DNA of 64,000 bases from Candidatus Obscuribacterales bacterium (GTDB lineage Bacteria > Cyanobacteriota > Vampirovibrionia > Obscuribacterales > Obscuribacteraceae): the NCBI GenBank assembly GCA_020054205.1, contig JAGVLS010000026.1, forward strand, positions 62,001 to 126,000, written 5' to 3'. The notes under the pieces are model-generated. The model saw only the letters and a program-made list of their open reading frames with translations, was not told the origin of the DNA and searched no databases. Position numbers and translations under genes: made by a program. This document shows positions 52,964 through 62,101 of the stretch, piece after piece (position 1 is the first letter of the stretch; each line of letters starts with the position of its first letter).

Positions 52964-55242
52964 AATTGTTTTTTAAATAATATAGTTCCTAAAGCTAAGC
53001 ACATCATTACTAATCCTATTAGGAAAGATAGGGGGCGATAATGAAATTCAATTATGTGTTTGCCGGCTGACAATGATAAGCCTCGAAATAAATAATTAGC
53101 CTTTAAAATATTTGTCTCTTTACCATCGACTGTAGCTACCCAGCCAGGGTAAAAAATATCTGTCAGGATTAATGTTTTTGCTTCACTACAATTAGTTTGT
53201 AAGATCACACTATTATTATTAGGTCGATATGTTTTTACCGTGTCATTTTCGGGGCGTGGATTTGTAGACACATTATTTGTTCTATTGTTACTTCCTTCTA
53301 TAACAACTGTATGTTTAAAGTCAAAATCAGGTAATGATATATGTGCTAATGCTTCTTTGGCATTGGAGGCAGGAGCTATTTTTGATACTAAATAAGCCTC
53401 GGGTAATGCTTCTTCGTTTTTGTATAAATAAATAAGTTGTTTGGTGGTATCAATTAATTTGTATTTGCTTTCTACATTTAAAGGTGTTGCTGACAATACA
53501 TATTTTGTGCTAGATAAATCTAAAAGTCTGGAATAAGGTTGTTCAAAAAATTGATTGAATTCATCTATATTTGCGCCTGCTTTTTCCATAAACTGCAAAT
53601 ATTTATCTGGGAATAACGGATTATGGCAATTTAGCAAAGGTATATTGAACATGACATTTGAATTTGGTTTGAATAAATGATTTCCGAGTCCTAGGCATCT
53701 ACCATAATCTTGTTGGATTTTTGATAATGGTTCAACAAGTGGATAATCAAATTTAGATTGAGTTGTAAGCGACGTTTTGCTGATAGAAAACTGACTAAAT
53801 AAGCCTAGCACTATGCAAGTGATAGCAATGAAAATATAGAAGTTTTTGTTTTTATACCAAAAAGCGCTTATCGTTAGTAGTGTCAAATAAATTGCTAGTA
53901 TGGTCATATTACGCATATAATCACGTAAATTTAAAATGCTATCCGGCAATGTCATGTCGAAATTAGCAAATTTTAGTGGTTGATGACTTAAAGTAAGTAT
54001 GAGTGTCGCTAGCAGCATGAGTAAAGCTGCTACTAATACATATAACCAGTCTTTTCTTTGGCTATTAATATTTTGATTGTTGAATTTGAACAATTTGTCA
54101 AAGCCAAATGCTGAAATTATGACTGTAAACAATAATAAAATTGGAAAGCAATAAGTAAATACTAGAAAAGATACTGGTTTTACCAAGGCAAGAAAATTTA
54201 AAGGAAATATTTTGCAGGAAAATATGAATGCTGCAAAAAATAAAATCAATACTGGTAATTTAAACTTGTGATTGTCTTTTAGCGCTTTAATACCTAAGAC
54301 AAAAAATGGTATTGTTAGCGTGCCTAAAAAAGGACTAGCCTGTTTATATGCAGGTTGTATGAGATTTAGAAAAAAGCTTTGCCAAGGAATATATGAACCA
54401 CTGCCGCTGGCAAATTTATAACAATATGAATTTTTAAGATATTCGATAAATGGCAAAAGCATTGGTGCACTAAGGAAAAAAGTTAACACACCAATCTTGG
54501 CAAGAATCTTTGATGTAATTGCTAAATGTTCTTTTAAAGAAACATTGTTTTGTGTGCAAATAATTACAAATGCAAATAAAGAAGCAAATAATATACCAAA
54601 AAAAGAAATTTCTGGATGACTAGAATAAATCAAAATGCTAGAGGCTATGCTAGCAAATATAATGTTTTTAGAGCTGGCATTAATAGCTACTTTAAAGTAA
54701 AGCGCAAAAATGACAGGTAAAAAACAATATCCAGCTCCAATTAATTCAAGATACCATTGAATATAGGGGCAAAATGTAATTGTAATAGCTGCATATAATG
54801 ATGCTAGTCTCGATAAGTTTAGTAAACGAGCTAAATAAAAAGTGCTGATTGATAATACAATTAGCTTCAATACCAATATCAAATTATATGTTTCCATACT
54901 GGGAAACAAAGCTAGTGGTATATGCCAAACGGAGAATACGGCTGCTTGTGGATCGCCAATTAATGGGCAACCAAATCCACTTAAACTATTCCATAAAGGA
55001 ATATTACCTACATGCCATATTTTTGCTACAAAAAAATAATATGGAACCATTAACTGAATAAGTGAAGGATCCATATTCTGTGGAGCAGTATTCCTGTATG
55101 GTTCAAAAAGAGAGTCCCAAGCAGGCAATTGACAAATTTTTGATATAGGAATACCAAAAAAAACAGTTTTATAGAATGTGGCTATTAAAATACATATAAG
55201 CAGCAATATGCAAATAGCTGATCGGTAATTTTCTCTAAACAC
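52960..55242 (-). CDS. YfhO-like large membrane protein
   Basis: 760 residues with about 12-13 membrane helices (~8-480 plus one near the C-terminus) and a hydrophilic C-terminal segment typical of YfhO/GT-C-like proteins: GWVATVDGKETNILKANYLFR, then HIIEFHYRPLSF. The N-terminus has LWNSLSGFGCPLIGDPQAAVF. YfhO-type proteins are implicated in glycosylation of lipoteichoic acids or surface polymers in Firmicutes; here the role is unknown. Its end overlaps the crotonase-family gene by four bases. Confidence 0.75.
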   Translation of the reverse strand: MFRENYRSAICILLLICILIATFYKTVFFGIPISKICQLPAWDSLFEPYRNTAPQNMDPSLIQLMVPYYFFVAKIWHVGNIPLWNSLSGFGCPLIGDPQAAVFSVWHIPLALFPSMETYNLILVLKLIVLSISTFYLARLLNLSRLASLYAAITITFCPYIQWYLELIGAGYCFLPVIFALYFKVAINASSKNIIFASIASSILIYSSHPEISFFGILFASLFAFVIICTQNNVSLKEHLAITSKILAKIGVLTFFLSAPMLLPFIEYLKNSYCYKFASGSGSYIPWQSFFLNLIQPAYKQASPFLGTLTIPFFVLGIKALKDNHKFKLPVLILFFAAFIFSCKIFPLNFLALVKPVSFLVFTYCFPILLLFTVIISAFGFDKLFKFNNQNINSQRKDWLYVLVAALLMLLATLILTLSHQPLKFANFDMTLPDSILNLRDYMRNMTILAIYLTLLTISAFWYKNKNFYIFIAITCIVLGLFSQFSISKTSLTTQSKFDYPLVEPLSKIQQDYGRCLGLGNHLFKPNSNVMFNIPLLNCHNPLFPDKYLQFMEKAGANIDEFNQFFEQPYSRLLDLSSTKYVLSATPLNVESKYKLIDTTKQLIYLYKNEEALPEAYLVSKIAPASNAKEALAHISLPDFDFKHTVVIEGSNNRTNNVSTNPRPENDTVKTYRPNNNSVILQTNCSEAKTLILTDIFYPGWVATVDGKETNILKANYLFRGLSLSAGKHIIEFHYRPLSFLIGLVMMCLALGTILFKKQF

Positions 55243-55249
55243 AAAAGAT

Positions 55250-55468
55250 TTAGACTTGTATTACTCTTTTAATTTCAGGAATAGCTTCTTTTATTGCACG
55301 TTCAACACCCATTTTTAGGGTCATTGATGAACTGGGACACATACCACATGCACCAACAAGATGAACGAAGACTTCCATATCTTTAACGTCGACGAGCTCG
55401 ATATTGCCGCCATCTGCCATTAACATTGGACGGATTCGCTCTAATACTTGCTCAACTTTTTCACGCAT
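55250..55468 (-). CDS. NFU domain Fe-S scaffold protein
   Basis: 72 residues consisting of the NifU C-terminal domain: VLERIRPMLMADGGNIELVD and the cluster-binding CGMCPSSS (Cys-X2-Cys). It would transfer or carry an Fe-S cluster. Seven bases precede the YfhO-like gene in transcription order. Confidence 0.92.
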   Translation of the reverse strand: MREKVEQVLERIRPMLMADGGNIELVDVKDMEVFVHLVGACGMCPSSSMTLKMGVERAIKEAIPEIKRVIQV

Positions 55469-55557
55469 GCTTAAAACCTCGTTTTGCCTTGCATTAACTT
55501 AGAAGTCCACATTCCAAGCTATTCTATCCACCCATTATACTAATATATTTTGCTTAA

Positions 55558-55608
55558 GTTTCATCTAATCTTTCTATTAAATAAATCATCTCAACAACTA
55601 GATGAAAC
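55558..55608. other. 10-bp inverted repeat upstream of gap
   Basis: GTTTCATCTA (55558-55567) and TAGATGAAAC (55599-55608) are exact complements, 31 bases apart, in the 299-base divergent gap before gap. Could be an operator or weak stem; a third CATCT lies between. Nothing else was seen there. Confidence 0.3.
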
Positions 55609-55767
55609 AATTTCAGGCTGCCATTAGCATTAATTACTTAAGATCCTTAACACATGTCTTAAAGCCTGATAAATCTTTGCCAGATTTGGATGTAATCAAT
55701 CTAAAATACCTAATGTTGTCAAAACTAGCATTTTAAATGAGCTAGGTTGTTTAAGTAAGGAGGACAT

Positions 55768-56793
55768 ATGGCGCGTGTTGCAATAAATGGATTCGGACGG
55801 ATTGGGCGCAATGCGCTAAGAGCTTACTTGGAAAGTCGCCCCAAAGATATTGAAATAATAGCTATTAATGACCCAATGCAAACTGTTAGCCAGTCAGCTC
55901 ATCTTTTAAAATATGATTCTGTATTGGGTGAATTATCCAATAGCGTTAGTCATACAGAAGATGCTTTGGTTGTTGATGGTAAGTCTTTTCATTTTTCTAA
56001 AGAAAAAGATCCACAAAATTGTCCTTGGGCAAAACATAATATAGACATAGTCCTTGAATGTTCGGGTGTGTTTACTGAAGCAGCTAAAGCAAAAGGACAT
56101 ATGAATGCTGGTGCTAAAAAAGTAATTATTTCTGCTCCAGCAAAAGATGAAGATATCACCATTGTCTTGGGTGTAAATCATAAGCTATATAATCCAGAAA
56201 AGCATCATATAATTTCTAATGCTAGCTGTACAACAAATTGTTTAGCACCAGTTGCTAAAGTAATAGATGAAGTATTTGGTATTGAAAGTGGTTTAATGAC
56301 TACCATTCATAGTTATACTTTAGACCAAAGACTATTGGATACAGGGCATAGTGATATGCGTCGAGCAAGAGCTGCTGGCGTATCTATGATTCCATCTACC
56401 ACGGGTGCGGCTAAAGCCATTGGTTTAGTTTTGCCAACATTGAAAGGCAAGCTAAATGGTTTTGCTATGCGTGTACCAACTCCAAACGTTAGTGTTGTTG
56501 ATTTAGTGGCAAACACTAAAAAAGATATTACTGTTGAAAGTGTAAATAGAGCTTTGAAAGATGCTGCCGGTGGTGAATTAAGCGGTATTCTTGGTTATAG
56601 TGAAGTACCATTGGTTTCGGTTGATTTTTCTGGCAACAAGCTTTCATCTATTGTTGATGCTGATTTGACAATGGTGGTTGGTAATCGCCTGATCAAAATC
56701 TTGTCTTGGTACGACAATGAATGGGGCTACAGTAATCGCTTAATTGAATTGACTGCTATGGTAGCCAGTAAATTGGCAGTAGCTAAAGTCTAA
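55768..56793 (+). CDS. gap: Glyceraldehyde-3-phosphate dehydrogenase
   Basis: 341 residues: NAD-binding INGFGRIGRNALRA, catalytic SNASCTTNCLAP (Cys), His-containing TTIHSYTLDQ, and IPSTTGAAKAIGLVLP. Converts glyceraldehyde-3-phosphate to 1,3-bisphosphoglycerate. A strong AAGGAGG lies six bases before ATG. It leads a plus-strand run with pgk, a metalloprotease and a cation exporter. Confidence 0.97.
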   Translation: MARVAINGFGRIGRNALRAYLESRPKDIEIIAINDPMQTVSQSAHLLKYDSVLGELSNSVSHTEDALVVDGKSFHFSKEKDPQNCPWAKHNIDIVLECSGVFTEAAKAKGHMNAGAKKVIISAPAKDEDITIVLGVNHKLYNPEKHHIISNASCTTNCLAPVAKVIDEVFGIESGLMTTIHSYTLDQRLLDTGHSDMRRARAAGVSMIPSTTGAAKAIGLVLPTLKGKLNGFAMRVPTPNVSVVDLVANTKKDITVESVNRALKDAAGGELSGILGYSEVPLVSVDFSGNKLSSIVDADLTMVVGNRLIKILSWYDNEWGYSNRLIELTAMVASKLAVAKV

Positions 56794-56855
56794 AATTTTA
56801 AACAAAGCGTTTCAAATGAATACAGCTATATTTATAATTCAAGGAGATAGAAATT

Positions 56856-58100
56856 ATGTCCGCTAGTACAAATAATACTAAAATAAGTATAGCTGATGTT
56901 CATCCTTCTATATTTAAAGGCAAAAGAGTATTGCTGAGGGTTGATTTCAATGTGCCACAGCATAAAGATTTAACAATATCTGATGATTCTAGAATTAGGG
57001 CAGCAATTCCTACTATTGAACATTTAAGAAAAGCTGGCGCTAAAATCGTTCTTGTTTCACACTTGGGTCGTCCTAAAGGTCCATCTGAAAAACATAGTTT
57101 AAAACCAGTCTCAAAACGCTTATCGGAAATCCTTGGTGTTGAAGTAAAGCAATTATCTGATTGTATTGGTGAAGAAGTAGAAAAAACTACATCTGAGATG
57201 AAAGATGGCGATGTCTGTTTATTGGAAAATATTCGCTTTTACGCTGAAGAAGAGGGTAATGATGAAAATTTTGCTTTGAAATTAGCTAAGCTGGCAGATA
57301 TTTATGTTAATGATGCCTTTGGAACAGCTCACCGAGCTCATGCCAGCACATATGGAGTAAGCAAACATTTGCGTCCATCTTTGTCTGGTTTATTGATGCA
57401 TAAAGAAATAAAGATGTTAACCAATGTTGTAGAAAAACCAGAGCGACCATTTGCTACTGTCATTGGTGGTTCGAAAGTTTCAACTAAAATAGCTGTGTTG
57501 GATAATTTGCTGGATAGAGTAAATATTTTAGTAATTGGTGGTGCCATGGCATTTAGCTTTTTAAAAGCACAAGGCTTTGAAGTTGGTAAGTCGCTAGTGG
57601 AAGATGATCGCTTAGAGTTTTGCTGCAATTTATTAGATAAAGCAGCTAGTAAAAAAGTCAAAATTGTATTGCCGGTTGATGTGGTGGTAGCTAAAGAATT
57701 TAAAGCTGGTGTATCAACTAAAATTGTTGATGTCAAAGAAATTGCTCAGGATGATATGGGTCTAGATCTTGGACCTAAAACAATTGAATTGATTAAAAAA
57801 GAATTGTCTCAATGTAAGACAATATTATGGAATGGTCCTTTAGGTGCTTTTGAAACAAAAGGTTTTGAAATAGCGACATTTGCTTTAATAGACTTATTGG
57901 TTGAATTAACTAAAAAAGGTATAAAAACTGTCATTGGTGGTGGTGATTCGGTGGCAGCAATTGAGTCTAAAAATATAGACTTAAATGTATTTACCCATGT
58001 ATCAACTGGTGGGGGAGCTAGCCTTGAATTTCTTGAAGGTAAAGAATTGCCAGGAATAAGCTGTCTTGATTCTGTGGAAACAGCAAAAAGCCCTGTTTGA
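56856..58100 (+). CDS. pgk: Phosphoglycerate kinase
   Basis: 414 residues; the N-terminus is longer than usual by about 15 residues before KRVLLRVDFNVP. SHLGRPKGP, NDAFGTAHRAHAS, and GGGDSVAAIE (ATP-site) are conserved. It follows gap by 62 bases and precedes the TPR-metalloprotease by 21 bases, so the four genes are probably one operon. Confidence 0.97.
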   Translation: MSASTNNTKISIADVHPSIFKGKRVLLRVDFNVPQHKDLTISDDSRIRAAIPTIEHLRKAGAKIVLVSHLGRPKGPSEKHSLKPVSKRLSEILGVEVKQLSDCIGEEVEKTTSEMKDGDVCLLENIRFYAEEEGNDENFALKLAKLADIYVNDAFGTAHRAHASTYGVSKHLRPSLSGLLMHKEIKMLTNVVEKPERPFATVIGGSKVSTKIAVLDNLLDRVNILVIGGAMAFSFLKAQGFEVGKSLVEDDRLEFCCNLLDKAASKKVKIVLPVDVVVAKEFKAGVSTKIVDVKEIAQDDMGLDLGPKTIELIKKELSQCKTILWNGPLGAFETKGFEIATFALIDLLVELTKKGIKTVIGGGDSVAAIESKNIDLNVFTHVSTGGGASLEFLEGKELPGISCLDSVETAKSPV

Positions 58101-58121
58101 GTCAATACAAAGGAATGAAAA

Positions 58122-59258
58122 ATGATAGTTTTATTATTACTTTTGTTTTTATTTTTCCAAACAAATTATATATATGCTCAAAATTTGCCGCCGCTAGGAT
58201 CTAACTCTAGTCCTAATTCTAATTCCCCTAAATATTCATATTTTTTACAAGGCAAAGCAGTATCAGAAAATGCATATAAAGCAGCCATTCTTTTAAATGA
58301 TGGTGTTTTGCTTTTAAGAGCTAACAAAAATGAAGAAGCAATAGCTAAATTCAACGAAGCTTTAGCTTATGATCCAAATTTTCCAGAAGTTCATCATAAT
58401 CTTGGTGTAGCAATGGCTAAGCTAGGAAATGTAGAGCTAGCCATAACAGAACTTGATAAGGCTGTTAATTTAAATCCAGAAAATGATTCGTCTTGGTACA
58501 CTTTAGCTGGCTTATATCAGTCTATTGGGCAAATTGATAATGCTATATCGTATTACGAGCAGTTTTTAAAAAAATTTCCGAATAGCGATATGCACAAGCG
58601 TATAAGCAAGCTTGTTGCTGGTTTAAAAAATGAACAAAAAAATCTTGGTAAATCTAAAAATACACAAGACTTGCCGCCACAATCACCCACTGTGGAAAAT
58701 CAAAATGTAAGTGATACTGATGATTATTTAACTGAAGTGACAGCCGTTGGTGTTCATCGTTGGCCGCAAAAGCTAATACCTATTAAAGTATATATTCATT
58801 CAGGGATAAATGTGCCTGGTTATCGCGATTCTTTTCAGTCGGTAGTTAGACAATGTTTCATTGATTGGTCAAAGGCTTCTTCTTACAAGATTCAATTTGA
58901 ATTTGTGTCAGCGCCAAGGGAAGCTAGCCTCGAATGTTTTTTTGTTGATGATGTATCTAAATTGAATAATCCAGCTGAAGCTGGTGAAGCTCGCGTTACT
59001 ACCAATAAAACAGGCATAATTAAAGGTACTATTAAATTGTTAACTAAACCAATGTCGCCTATATTACCTTTGACTGATAATCGGATGCGTGTTATATGTT
59101 TCCATGAAATTGGGCATATATTAGGACTAACAGGGCATACCTCCAATCCTAAAGATGCTATGTTTTATTCTGAATCTTTTAGTGATAAATACTATGAATT
59201 AAGTGGGCGGGACGCACGGACCATTACTCGCTTGTATGCAGACTATGAGTCTAGATAA
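58122..59258 (+). CDS. Secreted TPR protein with Matrixin-like zinc metalloprotease domain
   Basis: 378 residues: signal peptide (VLLLLLFLFFQTNYIYA), three TPR repeats (~45-165, e.g. PEVHHNLGVAMAKLGNVELA), and a C-terminal metzincin-like domain (~195-375) with HEIGHILGLTGH, a full HExxHxxGxxH zinc site, followed by MFYSES as a possible Met-turn. Target unknown. Unusually, it lies in the gap-pgk run, 21 bases after pgk and eight bases before the exporter. Confidence 0.85.
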   Translation: MIVLLLLLFLFFQTNYIYAQNLPPLGSNSSPNSNSPKYSYFLQGKAVSENAYKAAILLNDGVLLLRANKNEEAIAKFNEALAYDPNFPEVHHNLGVAMAKLGNVELAITELDKAVNLNPENDSSWYTLAGLYQSIGQIDNAISYYEQFLKKFPNSDMHKRISKLVAGLKNEQKNLGKSKNTQDLPPQSPTVENQNVSDTDDYLTEVTAVGVHRWPQKLIPIKVYIHSGINVPGYRDSFQSVVRQCFIDWSKASSYKIQFEFVSAPREASLECFFVDDVSKLNNPAEAGEARVTTNKTGIIKGTIKLLTKPMSPILPLTDNRMRVICFHEIGHILGLTGHTSNPKDAMFYSESFSDKYYELSGRDARTITRLYADYESR

Positions 59259-59266
59259 GGATATTT

Positions 59267-60154
59267 GTGAGCGACAATATAGATAATTTGTGTGAGAATT
59301 TCCATTCTCCTAAATATAGACAAGGAAGTGAAAAAAAACTTTTTATTGTTTTAGCAATAATTTCAATATTTATGTTGGTCGAAATTGTTGCTGGACTCTA
59401 TACCCACAGCTTAGCTTTATTAGCAGATGCTGGACATATATTGTGCGATATAGCTTCAATAATGCTTTCATTGCTTGCTATGTGGTTTGCTTGCAAAAAG
59501 CCTACTATAAATAAGACTTTCGGATATTTTCGTACTGAAATTCTTGCTAGTTTAGTCAATGGTGTTGTACTAGTATTAATTACTTTTTTTGTTGTCTATG
59601 AAGCCGTACGTCGTTTAAATGAACCACATGAAGTATTGGTTATGCCTATGCTTATAGTTTCAATTGTTGGACTGGCAATTAATTTTTTAGCTATGAAACT
59701 TTTACATGCAAATTCGCAAGAGTCTTTAAATGTGAAAGCTGTTTATTTGGAATTGCTTGGAGATTTATTAGGATCGTTAGCTGTGCTTATAGCTAGTCTA
59801 GTCATAATGTTTACTAGTTGGTGGTATGCCGACCCCATTGCTTCGATTTTAATTGCCATGATTATTTTACATAGAACATGGAAATTACTTAGTGAATGTA
59901 CCAATATATTGATGGAAGGTACACCTGCTCATATTGATTTGGCTAAATTACACACAGCCTTGGCTAATGTAAATGGTGTAATTGAAGTGCATGATATTCA
60001 TGTATGGACAATAACATCAGGTCTTGAGTCTATGTCTGGACATGTAATTATTGCTAAGTCATTAGAAGCAAGCAGTGTATTAAAAGAATTGACACGTATT
60101 GCTCAAGAAGAATTTGGTATTAGACATACAACTATTCAAGTTGAATATAAGTAA
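59267..60154 (+). CDS. Cation diffusion facilitator (CzcD-like) exporter
   Basis: 295 residues with six membrane helices and a cytoplasmic C-terminal domain. The metal site of helix 2 reads HSLALLADAGHILCD; helix 5 has GDLLGSLAV, with the Asp of the HxxxD/DxxxD type site. It probably exports Zn or related divalent metals by proton exchange. GTG at 59267 has AAGGA five bases upstream. It ends a run with the metalloprotease gene. Confidence 0.9.
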   Translation: MSDNIDNLCENFHSPKYRQGSEKKLFIVLAIISIFMLVEIVAGLYTHSLALLADAGHILCDIASIMLSLLAMWFACKKPTINKTFGYFRTEILASLVNGVVLVLITFFVVYEAVRRLNEPHEVLVMPMLIVSIVGLAINFLAMKLLHANSQESLNVKAVYLELLGDLLGSLAVLIASLVIMFTSWWYADPIASILIAMIILHRTWKLLSECTNILMEGTPAHIDLAKLHTALANVNGVIEVHDIHVWTITSGLESMSGHVIIAKSLEASSVLKELTRIAQEEFGIRHTTIQVEYK

Positions 60155-60212
60155 TTTGTGTCCTTATCCTGATTAAATCATTTTTGGACAAAAGGCATGG
60201 GAATCCTACGAA

Positions 60213-60229
60213 GTGGAGGGGAAATCCAC
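60213..60229. other. Small hairpin downstream of the CDF gene
   Basis: GTGGA, seven-base loop GGGGAAA, TCCAC. It lies in the 170-base gap between the exporter and the next gene. I could not assign it to a known riboswitch class. Confidence 0.3.
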
Positions 60230-60324
60230 CAATTGTCGTTGAGTGGTTAAATTCATAAACTGTTATCACAAGCTGGCAATCAGATATTAAAGGCAGCAAC
60301 ACAAAACAGGTGGAAGATATGAGC

Positions 60325-60558
60325 ATGTTTCAAGACCCAAATGATGAAGAAAGACTATGTCAGGTGCTCAAGGCTTATGTTGAGGAATGGGGACCAGAAA
60401 ATGTAGTAGTTTCAGTCCCATCTCACTGGCGTCAATATAGCGGGGACAATTTAGGACGAGTCCGCTTAGAATTTACAACCGATCGCACTGTTTCTATTCG
60501 TGTAGAGTACGAAGCTGTTAAAAGACTTAATTTTGATATTCAGCTCCAAGTAGCTTAA
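60325..60558 (+). CDS. Small acidic protein of unknown function
   Basis: 77 residues from ATG 60325 with GGAAG eight bases upstream (GTG 60310 and ATG 60319 are alternatives). It is compact: EERLCQVLKAYVEEWGPENV then VSVPSHWRQYSG and a beta-rich end. No family recognised. A strong terminator follows. Confidence 0.55.
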   Translation: MFQDPNDEERLCQVLKAYVEEWGPENVVVSVPSHWRQYSGDNLGRVRLEFTTDRTVSIRVEYEAVKRLNFDIQLQVA

Positions 60559-60597
60559 AAAAACAATTTTACTTGTGCCTTCTTCCTTCCTCCTCTG

Positions 60598-60630
60598 TCA
60601 AAAAGCCCCTCAAGGGCTTTTTGATTTTTT
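60598..60630. terminator. Bidirectional terminator
   Basis: Perfect 11-bp stem TCAAAAAGCCC (60598-60608) with GGGCTTTTTGA (60614-60624), loop CTCAA, followed by T-run; it separates convergent genes. Confidence 0.9.
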
Positions 60631-60637
60631 AGCCGTT

Positions 60638-61765
60638 TTAAGGAAGAGGCATTTCAAATAAAATGTGGCGATTTCCATGATCTAACCAAATTAATTTACG
60701 TTTTAATTTAGGAAATTCAACTTGAAAATCAAATTTTACTCGTCTAATTGCTCTAGGCTCAATATCAAATATTAACTCTGAATTTTCATCACTATCAGCT
60801 ACTACTGGAAAACGTGTGCCATTATCATCTTCTAAAAACAAGTCAATTGATTTTAGTCGTGTATTAGTATTATTAATTACCAGTGTTTCTAATTTTATTA
60901 GGTGACCATTCAATCCATCTTTAATTATCTTCGACTTAACAATGTTCATTGAAAGTCCAGGCAAATTATTAGGAGGAGCTTTTTGTGTTGGACTTACAGC
61001 TGCTGGAATTAATAAGTCTCGATCAAATTGCATATTGAAATCGTCTCCGGGTTCTAATACAGCTTTGGGACCATGACGAAACAGTGCTACACCAATGCCC
61101 ATTAATGCACCGGCAGCAGCAGCACCAGCAATATTATAGCCGTGCATAGCAATAGTTTGTTCTAGTCCACAATAAGCATAAGCAAAAATAGCTCCCACTG
61201 CTGCTCCACCTGCTGCATGTGCTGCAATTATGCCTAAGCCTTTTGCTTTACTTTTTTTTGTGGATACTTTTTCATTATTAGCTTCCACCCGGAAAGCAAA
61301 TTTTCTACCATCAGGTGTTTTAAACGAATCAAAACTAATTACTAATGAACCTGGACGTCCAACACGACGAGGAGGATAAATTTTACTTACTTTGCCATGA
61401 AATACAGTTCCTTCTGGAATGACTTTATTATCATCGACATAAATATCTTCAGTAGTTTTAGCAGTAATTTCTTGATCTAATTCAGCTGGATTAAGATTGC
61501 CATCCATATCTCGATTTAACATTTTCAGACCTAAGGATGGCACAGTGGCTAATTTAAGTTTTATTGGTGTTCCGCTTGGCACAACATATGTTATTTGCCC
61601 TTTTAATAAAGGTGTTGTTGATGATCCAATGATTTTATTAGCTTCAGAGGCAATTGAATCATTATTAGATTCACCATTATTTTGTCCATATGCTGGCAAC
61701 ACAAATTGCATTATTGTGAGCAATATGAGATGTATGGATAAAAACTTATGGAGCTTTTGTCTCAC
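60638..61765 (-). CDS. Exported protein with EF-hand-like motif and Gly/Ala-rich membrane-like segment
   Basis: 375 residues, signal peptide (LILLTIMQFVLPAYG), then a region with DMDGNLNPAELDQE (~86), fitting an EF-hand/dockerin-type calcium loop (D-x-D-G-x-L...E). Residues ~180-235 are Gly/Ala-rich and hydrophobic (GLGIIAAHAAGGAAVGAIFA). The C-terminus is beta-rich. No known family is recognised; role unknown. Confidence 0.6.
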   Translation of the reverse strand: MRQKLHKFLSIHLILLTIMQFVLPAYGQNNGESNNDSIASEANKIIGSSTTPLLKGQITYVVPSGTPIKLKLATVPSLGLKMLNRDMDGNLNPAELDQEITAKTTEDIYVDDNKVIPEGTVFHGKVSKIYPPRRVGRPGSLVISFDSFKTPDGRKFAFRVEANNEKVSTKKSKAKGLGIIAAHAAGGAAVGAIFAYAYCGLEQTIAMHGYNIAGAAAAGALMGIGVALFRHGPKAVLEPGDDFNMQFDRDLLIPAAVSPTQKAPPNNLPGLSMNIVKSKIIKDGLNGHLIKLETLVINNTNTRLKSIDLFLEDDNGTRFPVVADSDENSELIFDIEPRAIRRVKFDFQVEFPKLKRKLIWLDHGNRHILFEMPLP

Positions 61766-62101
61766 GATGACCTATCTAATTCAATTTAAATTTGCTTCTC
61801 AGCCTGGCAGTATAGCTAAGACAATTAAATAGATAAAGACAGAATAGTTCATCTAAATAAGAAGATTAAATTGAGGAAAAAGGCATTTAATAGGAATGGC
61901 TAAAAGCCAGTCTGGGAAAGGGATTTGGGTTGTCAACAAAATTAACCTGAAATGCTTGATTTATGCATAAATAAACATTTGAGTTGCGTACACTTTAGCG
62001 TACAATCCTTATTGTGGGCATAAAACAATTACATTAGTCTTAAACGAAATACTATTGGACTGCATTAACTCGTTCCTGTCCTCCTAAGGAGATATTATTT
62101 T
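61766..62101. other. Intergenic region between divergent genes
   Basis: This 336-base gap holds no ORF with a credible ribosome-binding site. It contains a small hairpin (TGGCT 61897-61901 / AGCCA 61905-61909), the promoter with tandem repeats described separately, and a Shine-Dalgarno (AAGGAG 62086-62091) inside the palindrome CTCCTAAGGAG, ten bases before the ATG at 62102. Confidence 0.6.
61979..62006 (+). promoter_or_regulatory. Promoter of the 62102 gene, with tandem GCGTACA repeats
   Basis: TTGAGT (61979-61984) and TACAAT (62001-62006) are 16 bases apart. GCGTACA occurs twice, at 61986-61992 and 61998-62004, with a 12-base period; the second copy runs into the -10. A repressor or activator may bind there. 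The leader would be about 90 bases. Confidence 0.45.
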
